Below, piece after piece: positions 18,470 through 29,583 of a DNA stretch of 34,205 bases. Location: positions 1 to 34,205 of the forward strand of contig JADRCO010000414.1 of assembly GCA_021464525.1 (NCBI GenBank). The letters are read 5' to 3'. Every line of letters begins with the position of its first letter. Within the stretch, counting starts at the first letter, position 1. The position numbers and the translations under genes were made by a program. Source of the DNA: Rhizophagus sp. LPA8_4_AMF. Lineage: Eukaryota > Glomeromycota > Glomeromycetes > Glomerales > Glomeraceae. A model generated the notes under the pieces. The model was not told the origin of the DNA, made no database searches, and worked only from the letters and a program-made list of their open reading frames with translations.

Positions 18470-19480
18470 TTTAGAAAAATTGATCGTAAAATTTTAGAAA
18501 TTGATCACAATTTTCTGGAGACAGCGTTACTTATATATTAAATTGCCTCATAATACTATGTAAATTATATTACGCTTCCTTTAGGAAAAATAATAGACAA
18601 AGTCCGATACCTTTTTTGATTATTATGTTTTGAACTTTGATTTCTTCCGCTTTGATTATAGTTTTATAACATGCTTTGATCTCGGAAAATATCTACCGTT
18701 AACCGTTTATAACAGTTTGATAACTTTGATTGATTGATTTTAATTTGAGTGACTTTGTTTATGATTAACGAAATTCTTTTTTGTACATGTTTTTACTAAC
18801 TAGGTTACAAGAAATTATATCGCTTGGTACATTTCGATAGTTTATGGTTTTATTTGATTATTTTGGCGATAAAAATTAAGAATATCGTTTTAGTATTAGT
18901 ATAACGACATTTCATGTTATGTAAGAACTAAGAGTTACTTATTGCATGTACTATGCATGAATTTTTTTTCCGGTAGTTTTTCCCTTTTTATTGCAAAGAG
19001 CTTATAATTTCTTATTTAGAAGTGTATGTTCCGTACCTAATTTACAATAATTAAGTTTCTTATATATTACGTTTTTTTAATTGTTATCTTCTTGCCTTGC
19101 GTAAAATTTAGGTTTTTTTTTCAACGGAAAAGAAAATGAGTCCATGATAATGCATGAAATGATAAAATGACCTTTCCCTATATGATATGCTTAAATGATT
19201 GGCGCTCTTACATCATGCAGTCCCATTTCATTTGATCAACTCCGTTATCGCATTGTTCGTTAAGTTAAATAAAGATGTCCATTTAAAACCGGAATTTCTT
19301 ACCGTTATCATATGACAATTGAAATTAGCTAAAACAGGAATCTCGCCTGGAAAAAAGATAAGTATTCTAGAAAATGTTTGGCGGGTAGAGACAAATGGAT
19401 ATTTTCAGAATACGCATCGGACATTTTTGATAATATTGAAGCGATAGTTGAAAGCCTATTAGGCTTCTTTTTTCTCTTTT
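18470..19480. repeat. Right copy of segmental duplication: upstream flank of gene H
   Basis: Diverged direct copy of 14716-15640 with the same order of conserved words. At its far end an open stretch without ATG (from 19378) translates to GRDKWIFSEYASDIFDNIEA and continues. The other copy does not conserve that frame, so it is not called as a gene. Confidence 0.75.
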
Positions 19481-20228
19481 TATATTTAAACAACTGTCAC
19501 TTTGTATTATTTATTTTCGGTCAAGAAATTTTCATTGATCCTAAATATATATACAGTATAATAACACGAATCATCATTCATTTTAATTTTTCTGTTTTTG
19601 ATTGTACGTAGTAATAATCTATTATAACATATTATATTAACGCCATACCAAATCAATTTTACTTGCTTGAACATTACTGATAAAGTCTAACGGAATTTAA
19701 ATCTTATTTACTTACTATTTTTTGTTATAAAGGTTACTATTATATAAATCACGTGGTAATATCCAATCAAATCTATTGTACGTGACTAATTACGGTAAAA
19801 TTCTCGGATAGGTTGGATAAAAAAATTTTTTCCGATTAAGGTAAGGTTATAATGCATTCCATTCATTTTTACGTTTGTCATGTACTATTATTAAGGTTCT
19901 TTCTTTTAAAAAAAGTTTATCCAAGAATTTATGGCGTCCGTGGCGGTCAATATACTTCTATTCGGAAAGTTTTTCAATGCATGTATATTTTATTTCAAAA
20001 TAAATAAATAAACAAATAAATAGTCTTATATTAATACAATTTAAAATATTTTAATGTTTTATTCAATTAAAACCCTCAATTACCTGTTTCTAATAAATAA
20101 TTAATATCTTTAATCTTGTTAAAGATTTTCTAAGGAAAATTTGCTCAATATCGAATGCTAACGAACTATATATAAATATCGCATGAATTATAAATAAAAG
20201 TCAAGAATTTATTGTATATTCAATACTA
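19481..20228. other. Spacer, no gene seen
   Basis: AT-rich. A weak inverted pair TATCCAATC / GGTTGGATA spans 19760-19822. Nothing else is supported. Confidence 0.4.
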
Positions 20229-20741
20229 ACTGGAGTTTGAATCTAAAACAAAGCCACTATGCAAATCTTTATGAATATAATTTCGACCCATGAATAAAAT
20301 GGCTATATTATTAAGTAAAATTTCTCATTTAAATTATAATAACTTTTTTTTAAAGTAATCAATCTCTCAAATTTTCATGATTCGCATATTCTAAAATCAT
20401 CATAAATTCTTCTGTATCTGGATCTTTTGTTATACCATAAAGTTAGCGTAATATAAAAATTAGCATATTTACAATTGTATATTACAAAATTTATAAGGTA
20501 TTCACTCTGAATTATCGCAATAACGTAATGTTTGTTTTTGTCTTTCACAGATAATTTTTTCTATTTCGGAATTGCCTCTTTTTTTCCTTTTTTCATAAAT
20601 CGGCCAGGATCAGATTTCTTACGTCATGCATATCCAGTATTTGCCTCTTTACAATCAGAAATATGCCAAAGTTTTCAATTTGTTCTCCCAAATCTTTAGA
20701 AGCAAATGTTTTATTCTATCCTTCGTTTTAAGATTGACCAT
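20229..20741 (-). pseudogene. Decayed TKL-like kinase (internal deletion, stops, frameshifts)
   Basis: Read from an ATG at 20741, fragments of the kinase family appear in order: LKTKDRIK, SDCKEANTGYA, DPGRFMK, ICERQKQTLRYCDN, YGITKDPDTEEFMMILEYAN, RNYIHKDLHSG. The Trp of the YAW-C motif is a TGA, a second stop replaces the Trp of the EWIPY motif, a further stop follows NLRD, and frames shift at least twice. A deletion joins the end of the EWIPY region almost directly to the YANFYIT region. This removes the P-loop, the ATP-binding Lys, helix C and the intron. Homology ends just after the HKDLHSG loop, so the C-lobe is gone. It lies 513 bp downstream of Myb-like gene D. Confidence 0.88.
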
Positions 20742-21143
20742 TATAATAACATATATAACTTGATTTTATAATTCTGTCACTGAAAAACATTATACATACA
20801 ATGCGACAACGATACGATAAAAGAAAACTTATGAACAAATTCAAAACTAGTTATTTAAATATGGAGTTTACTTCCGTTGATTGTTAGTATTTTTGTATTA
20901 ATACAAACATTTTTACATATAGATTTGATTGTTGATTTATATTATATAAATTCCTATGAGAAATTTATTTATTTCGTAGTTACACGAATTTATTATTGAA
21001 AATGGCTAGATTTATCAAAAATTTAATCATGGAAAGCGCACAAACTAACTCGTAAATTCTTTTTTTCTTTTAAAAAAGAATAATTAAATTGTTTTTAAGA
21101 TATTTGCAAAAATTATTTATATAGCTCTATAAAATATGTAAGT
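20742..21143. other. Spacer between gene D and the kinase pseudogene
   Basis: AT-rich, no gene. Its position corresponds to the E-to-kinase A spacer at 9618-10147. Confidence 0.4.
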
Positions 21144-21145
21144 TA

Positions 21146-21282
21146 CAGTGGTCGAAAAGTTCCCGGAAAATATTTTTATAAATTGTGTACGTAATGAATA
21201 AATGTCGGTGGTGTATGAAAAATTTGCAGATATATCCAATATTGATGTAAAAAATTATTCCGAAGACTTTGTTTGACCACTG
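21146..21282. mobile_element. 137-bp TA-flanked MITE with CAGTGGTC termini (Tc1/mariner-like)
   Basis: The left end CAGTGGTCGAAAAGTTCCCG and the reverse complement of the right end (CAGTGGTCAAACAAAGTCTT) are imperfect terminal inverted repeats of about 28-30 bp. Each end is flanked by TA (21144-21145 and 21283-21284), the target duplication expected of Tc1/mariner transposition. No transposase is present. The right end overlaps the last coding bases of gene D. Confidence 0.82.
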
Positions 21283-21887
21283 TAATTATGAATCATAAGA
21301 TCACGGTTCGTGCTATGACATGGATATGAATCAGCAATAGATATAGTATAACAATTTTTGCCACTGGAGATAGAAAAGTTATACGTAAAGCTACACTCAG
21401 GAACAACAATATACTTTTGTACAGTTCTGGATTCTTGTTTCTTTTCTTCAATTCTATCTTTTCCTGTAGATTTTCTTTTCAAGTTCCAAAAATTTGTTGA
21501 TTTATTTTTGGGACAGTATACTAATCAAAGAAGTAATTTCAATTTTCAAATTTTTTTTTTGAAATATAAAAATAATTTATTACTTACATTGTGGATCGAG
21601 AATATTCTTCCAACTGAAATAATTTAACTTATTAAAAAAAAGATCAACTTTTTTTAAAAACAAATATTATTTATTATATTAAACTTACTGATGTGAAATT
21701 TGTTTTGGTGTAAATCGCGGCATTAATTCACTAATTCTTACAAACCGATCGTCAAGATGTTCCCACATCTTCATATAGTACCTGATACGCTTATTTTCCT
21801 ATAAAGAAAAAAAAAAATCTTAAAAAAAATTCATTATTTTAAAATTAAAAAAGAGTAATAACATACTTCATCATTAAATATCGGCAT
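21255..21887 (-). CDS. Gene D: small Myb/SANT-like protein, four exons, 140 aa
   Basis: Exons are 21887-21867, 21798-21689, 21613-21588 and 21520-21255. Introns are 68, 75 and 67 bp, GT-AG, phases 0, 2 and 1. The protein starts MPIFNDEENKRIRYYMKMW. The Myb/SANT-like pattern is RISELMPRFTPKQISHHWK (28-46), then NILDPQ. Exon 4 begins in the basic tail style of the paralogs (NLKRKSTGKDRIEEKKQESR) but then continues with an unrelated segment of about 60 residues (KYIVVPECSFTYNFS onward). The last eight residues and the TAA come from the inverted repeat of the adjacent MITE. All four exons join in frame, which supports expression. The unusual C-terminus could also be a recent, non-functional extension. 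Confidence 0.75.
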
Positions 21888-22420
21888 TTTAAGGAAAAAG
21901 AATATAATCTACTTAAAAGATAGTTAGCGGAAAGCAAAATTTCTATTCAAAATATTTATTCTTGAACTTTTTTTTCGTTTAACTGTTTAATTACAACGTC
22001 ATTAATTTAAAAGGTTAATAGCCAAGGGCTTTTATATATGATTTTCTTTATTGAAGTTTCTGATGGCTTTTTATTGGAATTGGAAGGCTTGGAATTGGAA
22101 GAATCATTGGAAGATTCCAATAGCTTCCAATCTTCCAATGCACATCACTGCTTTTTAGTAACTAGTTGTCTTTCATTAAAATTTACTTATTTGATTATAG
22201 ACAAAAAATGATCGGCAAAATTTCGCGGATTCAATTCCGAACATCTACTTTCTTTACCTTTTTTGTAAATCACTTTGTTAAAAATTTTTCTTGTAAGAAC
22301 AGTTTATTAGTGCGACAACTCATGGATTATTTTTATTTACATGTTTACATATATGTATGTTTAATAGCCAGACAGGTGTTTGTTCATTTAGTCTAAAAAT
22401 TACTTTATTTATTATTTTAG
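21888..22420 (-). promoter_or_regulatory. Upstream flank of gene D, duplicated upstream of gene F
   Basis: Shares ordered words with 4412-4980, including AACTGTTTAATTNCAACNTC, CTAGTTGTCTT and ATTCAATTCCGAACATC, followed by TTTGTAAATCA. In this copy the TTGGAAG element (22061-22151) lies just before the CTAGTTGTCTT block. The plus-strand frame at 22166-22396 crosses this flank and is not considered coding. Confidence 0.45.
22061..22151. repeat. TTGGAAG-type MITE, copy 2
   Basis: The interior consists of GGAATTGGAAG and CTTCCAAT words, ending CTTCCAATGCACATCACTGC as in copy 1 (5055-5166). The opposite terminus is not preserved. Confidence 0.65.
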
Positions 22421-22784
22421 AGTTTATTTCTATTGAATGACATTATCAGTTATCAATGTGATCAATAGATGTTACGGACGAAACAAATCAATCTATCAAT
22501 AATCATCCAAATATACTGTATCAGCTCATCAGTTCAGTTCATTCTCGATTTAAGAAATATCGCAAAAGTATATGATTTGCTAGGATTACAAGATATAAAC
22601 TATCGTGCTCTGTCGATTTTAATTATAACAAAAAATTTTATTTAAAGTATTAATAATAAAGAAGGCTTAATTTATTGAGCTTATTAAAGATATTACAGTA
22701 ATATAGGAGTATGCTTCCTCATCTATATATCCTAAATATTAGCCCTTTCAAATTTTGGTATACTTCTGACCATCAGCAAATAAA

Positions 22785-22874
22785 TCACGTAGCGAAACTT
22801 CTTTCTTTAATAGTTCTAATATTTCTTTTATCCTTCGTTTTAAGAAAATTAAGAAAATCAGTTGTATTACACAT
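22785..22874 (-). pseudogene. Kinase N-terminal relic (first 29 codons)
   Basis: ATG at 22872-22874 opens MCNTTDFLNFLKTKDKRNI, matching the N-termini of kinase A (TNFFNFLKTKDK) and kinase C (TNFLNFFKTK), then stops at TGA after 29 codons. Nothing of the CxxC region or kinase domain follows. It is about 110 bp downstream of the decayed Myb-like copy. Confidence 0.65.
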
Positions 22875-22984
22875 AAAAACACCGAGGTTCAAAAAAAAAA
22901 GATTTCTTAATTACGGAGAATAAAAAACGCGAGAATAAAAAAGCGACGTAACTTTAACATCATAGTACTTTGTTAATTTCTTTA

Positions 22985-23355
22985 CTTGCTTTTTTGCTGT
23001 TTTAATTTTCCTGAAGATTTCATTGTGAATTATTTTGAAACGGGTTTTATCACTTATTTCTATTCATGACTTTTTAGCCCTAAACCTCTTATTTCCTTTC
23101 TTCTAGCTCAAATTTCCCCGAAAATTTACTTATCAATAATATAAAAAAAAATTAACATTTCACTGAATTAAACTTACTGATTAAAAATTTGTATTGGTGT
23201 AAGTTGCGGCATATCATTATTAATCATTATAAAAAAACCAGATCATCAAAGACTTTGAATCAAATGGATTACCTTTTCTATAGAGAAAAGAAAATATATC
23301 AAGAAAAATTTCATCACCAAAAAAAGTAGTAATCATTAAATATCGGTATTTATTA
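22985..23355 (-). pseudogene. Decayed Myb/SANT-like copy (gene G relic)
   Basis: The start has changed from ATGCCGATATTTAATGATGA to ATACCGATATTTAATGATTA, losing both the ATG and the exon-1 donor. The CTATAG acceptor of exon 2 and the QIFNQ|GTAAGTTTAAT-type donor remain recognisable around MPQLTPIQI, but the exon between them is frameshifted. Further along, the basic tail unit (DKTRFKIIHNEIFRKI) is still readable with stops. The copy is clearly homologous to D, E and F and clearly inactive. Confidence 0.8.
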
Positions 23356-24773
23356 TAGTATCTAGTAAAAAGACAAAATGAACGTTTGTTATTAGAGTTG
23401 TATGTAAATTTTTCAAGACTATAAAACGTATTTATTTTGTGCAGAGAATTCTTGTAACGTCTGACCAAAATAGATATACAGTAAACAACTTTTATACTTT
23501 TGTCTATTTTGATTGTCTCAAAAATTGAAACAATCAAAATTTACGTGATCGCCCACAAATAAAATTATCTTGTAGGCAATAACTCAGATTATTTTTTAAT
23601 CCCTTTAACTTTGATCTTGACCGGGTGGCTGCGTTTTATTTGGTTTAAATTTTTTTCTTTTATTATAAAAGTTTCTATTTAATCCTATGGCTTTTATTAA
23701 ATAGTTAAAGTACCAATTAAGTAGTTAGAATCGAAAGATGCAAAAAAGAGTGAAATTAAAGATTAAGCTAAGCCACCCATTATTCGCCGTTACCAATGTC
23801 ATCATTAGATTGTCGTGTCAATAGTTACACAGAAGAAAATACTTAGTTCCGTCCATCGATAACTACTTAAAGGATGCTAACCTATTTATAATAGATTAAG
23901 ATTTTCCCAAATGTACAGTTGGTAACTGAATATATTATGTGGTCATAATACGGTAACACAAGTTAGTATGGACCTTTCAAAAAGAAAAAAAAAGATTTTC
24001 CGTGTTCGTGGCTGTTACCTAACCCCTAACCCTGACCATATTCTAAACCCTAACCTAACTTAACATACGTACTATGCAAAAAAATTTATAATTTACATAC
24101 TACGCACGTGTTATAAGTTTTAGCATGTCCGCCAGAACCTGTATTACGTACTGTATTAATTTAATTAATACATAAAAAAGAATTCATACAAAAATTATTG
24201 AATTAAATTTCCGAGTCAATAAAATAGACGTAATTCTTTTTTTTTAATTCAATACAATGTACCAAAAGATAGTTAATTACATAAATCCTTTGTGAATAAA
24301 ACAATCAATATAAAATTTTAATTCCTTTCAAAATTATACGACGTAATACCGTAAAATTTGTCAAATAATAATCACGTAAAAACTACACTAACCTAGCCAT
24401 CTCAATGCCAATATGCGTCATTAATTCATTCAAGAGCCAATTTTAATTGATCTGTATCAATAAAGAAATGAAAATAATATATGATGGTATAAATATTGAA
24501 TTCATTCAATATAAAAACATTTGTCTTTTAATATATGAAAATAAGTAAAGCATAAATTTAGGCAATAAAAAAGAATTGAATTTTATCTAAAATATTCACT
24601 CAACAAATAAACAAGTTCTCAGAATAACTTAGTAGAAACGAGAGAAACTAAAATTATGCATGTTAATGGCATTTCGTCATGATATTCCTAAATTCCTAAC
24701 CATAATTCCACGTAATTTCACCATCATTGGTTTAAATCACATAAATGCTCCAATTTGAATTTCTTTGGAGTTT
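23356..24773. other. Spacer downstream of kinase B
   Basis: It contains the 23741-23811 segment shared with the downstream flank of kinase A, and a telomere-like tract at 24028-24063 (CCTAACCCCTAACCCTGACC, then TAAACCCTAACCTAACTTA). No gene seen. Confidence 0.45.
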
Positions 24774-26146
24774 CTAGATTTGGGAATATTTGGAAGAATC
24801 GGCAAAACTCATCATACGACTAGAATAAATTGCTCCAGGGTGAAGTCTTGTTTCTGAAAAAGATTCTTGTGGAATAATTATATCTACATCCGCATTATCT
24901 GCATCAATAAACTCCTTAACTATTTTTATATCTTCAATACTAATGGAATTTGTTTTTTTCGAAAACAATTTCTTAGATGGTTTTTCGTGATCATCACAGA
25001 ACCGCCAATTTCTAATTATTTTAAGTATTGCTTTTGATGTAGGTCTTTTATCCGGATTTGCATCAAGACATTGGGTTACCAAATCAATATAACATTCTGG
25101 TGTTCCTTTAGCTACTTTTGGTCTCAAACCATTGCATATTTCTAATGCTAGCTTTTCATCATGTGGTACATTTCCAAAAGGTAGCTTTCCAGTTGATACC
25201 TCTATCATAATAATACCAAAACTATAAATATCACTTGCGAAAGTATATGGTTTTCCATTTAATATTTCAGGTGCCATATAAGGAAGAACTCCACATACAG
25301 ATGTAGAATTAGAGAAACTTGAATTATCAGATGGTTGTTGTGCGAGTCCTAAATCAGTAATTTTTGTATCAATCAAATTATCATAATAAAATTGAAGTAT
25401 ATTCCCACTATGAAAATTTTTATGAATATAATTTCTATCATGAATAAATTCGAGATTAGCTATAATATTAATTAAGATTTCTAATTTATCGGTCCATCTT
25501 AAGTTACAATGATTTTTTTTAAGATAATCTCTAAGATTTCCATGAGTTGCATATTCTAAAACCATCATAAATTCTTCAGTGACTGGATCTTTTGTTATAC
25601 CATAAAGTTGTACAGTATAAAAATTTGCATAATTACATTCATCATGTATTCTTACCTAAACAAATATAACGTTATTTATAAATAATTAAAATTATTTGAT
25701 AATAATAAAAAAATTACCTCATTGATAAATGCTGTATTATTTGAATGTTTAAGTTTTTTAAATGCAACTTTAATAGGACTAGTACGGGACTTGTTTTTAT
25801 CGAATTTTGGTACACCTTCTGACCACGTAGCGGAATAAATTTTAGAAAATTCTCCTTCCCCAATAAGTTCAATATTATTAAACTTAACATAAGGTATCCA
25901 TTCTAAATTATCATAATAATGTAATGTTTGTTTTTGACTTTCACAGATAAATTCATCCATTTCAGTATTTCCACTTGTTTTTCCTTCTTTTAAAAATCGA
26001 CCAGGATCACATTTATTACACCATGCATATCCAGTATCTGGCTTTTTACAATCAGAACATATACCAAAGTTTTCTATTTGTTCTCTCAAATCTTTTGAAA
26101 AGATAGCTTTAAATTTATCTTTGATATTAAGGCGGTTACCACTCAT
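24774..26146 (-). CDS. Kinase B: TKL-like kinase with HRD-type Asp replaced by Asn, likely pseudokinase, 436 aa
   Basis: Exon 1 is 26146-25718 and exon 2 is 25655-24774, with a 62-bp phase-0 intron (25656-25717). The start is the ATG at 26146; the frame extends further only to a TTG. CSDC-x9-CNKC lies at 30-46. The P-loop reads GEGEFSKIYSATW, so the third glycine seen in A and C is Glu99. Lys130 (VAFK) and helix-C Glu143 are kept. The catalytic loop reads HKNFHSGN: Asn223 replaces the catalytic Asp and Phe replaces Leu, while Asn228, Asp244 (DLG) and APE remain. The frame is fully open, so the gene is not simply decaying. It may bind ATP but transfer phosphate poorly or not at all, acting as a scaffold or decoy. 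The tail lacks the CEPKNS motif of A and C. Confidence 0.9.
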
Positions 26147-26611
26147 TTTAATCGCACACTTTACGACGAGAAGCAAAGGGGACTCGGACTCAACTTGGTT
26201 CAGCTTGTTAAAAACTAAATAAGGTTACCTTAACGGAATATTTGTTCCGAGTGTGACCGTTGATTAGCTAAATTTGATAGTTTTTGTAACACGGCCGGGC
26301 ATGTCAACAATGCAATGTTTTAATCATGTGATGTTATTAATAATGGTTAAATGATTAAAAATTTTGGCAAATCAAAAGTTTTACCTATGTAACCTAGTTA
26401 CAACACATGATTCCTCGTGAACAAAAATAAATAAACTTATAATGTAAGCAAGTCTAACAGTATATTTTTAACAATTAAATTTAAGTAGATTAACACACTC
26501 AACACCTACAACTAATGCTACAAATACCGTAAGTCAGTATATACAAAGGTTAACTAAGGTATGTGTCCTGTATTGTTAAATAATATAAATTAGCAATAGA
26601 AAAAGGGACTC
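26147..26611. other. Upstream flank of kinase B
   Basis: No gene and no Myb-like partner is visible here, unlike kinase A. A short GC-rich patch (ACACGGCCGGGCATG) lies at 26290-26304. Confidence 0.4.
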
Positions 26612-26820
26612 TATAACTATCCTGAATTTGTCCTGAATTTACTACAGTGTTCGGAAAATGTCCCAAAACATGACACTCAATATATTTTGGGGATATTTTC
26701 AGGATGTTTCAGATTATGTAACATACGAAAAATGACCTGAATTTATCCTTAAATGCATTGAGCTGACAAGTTTCAGAATATTTTCTGGACACTGGGCGTA
26801 AATTTAGGAATTGTCTCGCC
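26612..26820. repeat. Inverted-repeat element, arms about 50 bp
   Basis: The left arm (about 26615-26672, with CCTGAATTTACTACAGTGTT and CGGAAAATGTCCC) pairs imperfectly with the right arm (about 26768-26818, with TTTTCTGGACACTGGGCGTA and AATTTAGGAATTGTC). No coding capacity. MITE-like, diverged. Confidence 0.5.
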
Positions 26821-29583
26821 ATTTTCCAGAACTATTCTTTAATAGGAATGGAAAGGAGTAAAAAAAGTAATTAATAAGATAATCAACTTCGATTTTTCCT
26901 TTCGTTTCTTTCTTCAGCCCACGCATAGTCTGTACAATCACCTTTAAGAACCTTTTCTACTATGCAAATAAGTCTGATTATATAATTTAATTAATAATAA
27001 TAGAATCATTTCAGTTGTTTTCTGATTTGTATACCAACCTGCCAAAAAGTACAGAAAGATAAAAACAGTCTATTGCTTGGATATATCAGATCAACTGAAC
27101 ACGTATTAAATGTCCAACAGTTCCTAAATGTAAATGCTAATAGTCAATCAATGCTAAGGATGGACATGAAAAAGATATCACTATTCGCATCTTATTCTGA
27201 AATATCTAACGAACAATTTGTCATTTCGAAATTTTTATGGTATAACAAAAAAGTTCAGTTATTAACATCGATGCTGGGTTAACGCGGTTTAATGCTCTTC
27301 CCAAATACTTGGCAAATATCTCTCGCAGCAATAGGATAAGAATACTGTAATTAGTGTAAAAATAATATGAGCCAACTAAAGAAAACTAAATCCATTGATA
27401 ACTCTTTCACAAACATGGACTAGCTCTTGTCTTTATTTAATATTCACAAGTTTATTTCACAAAGCCATTATCTAGGAATAATTATGAATATTAATTAATA
27501 TCAAAAGAGACATTTATACGGAAAAATATTGATGAATTAGATTTGTTCTTAAAAAAAAAACACGAATACAAAGGACAATTACATGAGAGGCTACAATGCT
27601 AAATACTATCTACAAATTTTATTTACATACAATATATTTTAAAATAGAAGATATGACATATGTATCGTATAACGGGGTCATAAGAGTTTTTGGCCTTATA
27701 CCCCTACTATTACGTGAGTTTTTATTATTAATAATAATTGAGTATTATTATGCATAATACCTAGGTATCTTAAGTAATAAAATTGGTAGAGAATGGGAGT
27801 TCTTTTTTGCAGGGTACTGTGCATGGGGGGTACTGCGGCCCGCAAAATACGGTATTAAGTGCGGCGCACAAAAAAAAAAAAAAGTTGACATAACGTGGTC
27901 TCATATTTGATACTGAACAGTATTAATATATTTGTAGAGAATTAAGAAACAAGAAATAACCATTAATAAAATTTGTTGAAAACAAGATCTGTGGCTTAGA
28001 TAAATTTACTATCAACTGGCATTTCCAAAGGGTATTCCACGAAATTATTAAAGAATTAGTTCCAGATCGGATAGTTTGTTATTAGTAATTAAACGAAAGA
28101 CAGATTAATTAGTTAGTATGTGATTAAAGAATAAAAGATGTGAACAAGTAGTTATATAGATAGTCGGGAAAATTACATAAATTTAACAAAAGAAAGATAC
28201 GATAATGGACAACAGAAAGATATAAACCTATTTAATAAATTATTCAAGAAAAAGCTAATTACACAATATGAGATATCAAATTAGACAGATGAATAGGTAT
28301 TTTAATAATTGCATGATAGATTAAGTACTAGATATAGCGACATAGTCGATATAGGAAAAAGAAGTTCATATCACAAGATAACTGATGGATTTATCAACAA
28401 TTTGTATTGATACAAAGAAGAATTCCGCGATAAAAATATGATGGCAGGTTATATTAAATAAAACTTCATATTTATCTCGTAAATTTTCTAATTCTATAAA
28501 AATAAAAACAATTTGAATGATTTATCAGTAATCTGATATTAGAGATGAACCTTGACGTAACTAAGTAGACAATATACAGTTGTTTATGATCATATAATCC
28601 TTTTTTTTAAAAATAAAAAAAATTGACAATAAATGAACAAAGTAGAAGTACAATAAATGAAATCTTTATGTTCATTCTTCTTTTATACTAAAATTTAACG
28701 AGTAGCCGTTCATTTTACTGTTAAAAAGAATGTCCTTTATTAAACCATCCATTTTTTCTCCGTTGAAAAAAAAAACATAAAATACTACATTTAATCATTT
28801 TCATCATTTGTTTTACTAATAATCAAATTAAAAAGTTTATTAAGTTAAAGATGTATTAAGAATAAAGTTATCATATATACATTTCATTCTGCAATTACTT
28901 AGTCTTAAAAACATACTATTCTGATAGTCCATACATATGTAATAATAAAATTAACGTTCATTTATGCTAGTACTTAATTATTAATGTTCTCGCATATCTC
29001 ATGCAATTTCTTTTGTTAGAATACTTGAAAAGAATATTTCACAAAGGTATAGTAACTGAAATTTGGAGGTGGGCGTAAATTACGAGTCTTATGAGTATTA
29101 GTTGGTGGTTTAGTGAGGTGATGCTAGTATTTGAATTATTATGGGATGTTTACGTCGATTATTGTAATACGGTATTTACAGGTTTCTGCGGAAATTGGTG
29201 GTTGAACAAAAATACGTAGGTAAGGTAGTTGCTAATTATGTATTTGATGTTCGGTGATCTTGACGAGGAGAAATACTGTTTTTGGTGTAGCGTCGTAAAA
29301 TTACCTACAAAACTCAACTTTTAAAGCTTAAGAAATATATTACTCGGATTAATATATTAATATAACAAGAAGTTGAGACTCTGGTCCAAGGAATAACCGA
29401 TCATTATTTGACACTAATAATTTTGATAAGGCTAGATTAATATTCGGTCAATAAAAAATTGTTTTTGAATCATTGACCTTGGCTTCCAGAACTTTTAAGT
29501 CAATTATTTGTAAATATGAGACTAAGTCAAATAAAAAAGCTAGAAATTAAAAAGAACATCAATAATTATAATCAGAATTATTG
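26821..29583. other. Long gene-poor stretch between kinases B and C
   Basis: No supported gene. A hairpin GGGGTCATAAG / CTTATACCCC lies at 27673-27706. A G-rich patch (GCATGGGGGGTACTGCGGCC) lies near 27822-27841. A 69-codon frame without ATG start at 27073-27282 is unsupported. Bases 29424-29530 resemble the downstream flank of kinase A. Confidence 0.45.

Noticed and set aside
19378-19611. 77-codon frame beginning GRDKWIFSEYASDIFDN
   Set aside because: It opens at TTG, becomes Phe/Leu/Ile-rich after 30 codons, and its counterpart in the other copy of the duplication is not open. It may be a fragment, but no family is recognised.
26147-26176. Upstream extension of kinase B by ten codons
   Set aside because: The extension begins at TTG, not ATG. 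Nuclear fungal genes use ATG, and the ATG at 26146 gives an N-terminus of the same length as kinase C.
27073-27282. 69-codon plus-strand frame
   Set aside because: It opens at TTG and has no splice acceptor, paralog or motif to support it.
28015-28460. Stretch that reads like a decayed coding region (QRVFHEIIKELVPDRIV)
   Set aside because: Stops in every frame and no homology I can name. The resemblance may be chance.
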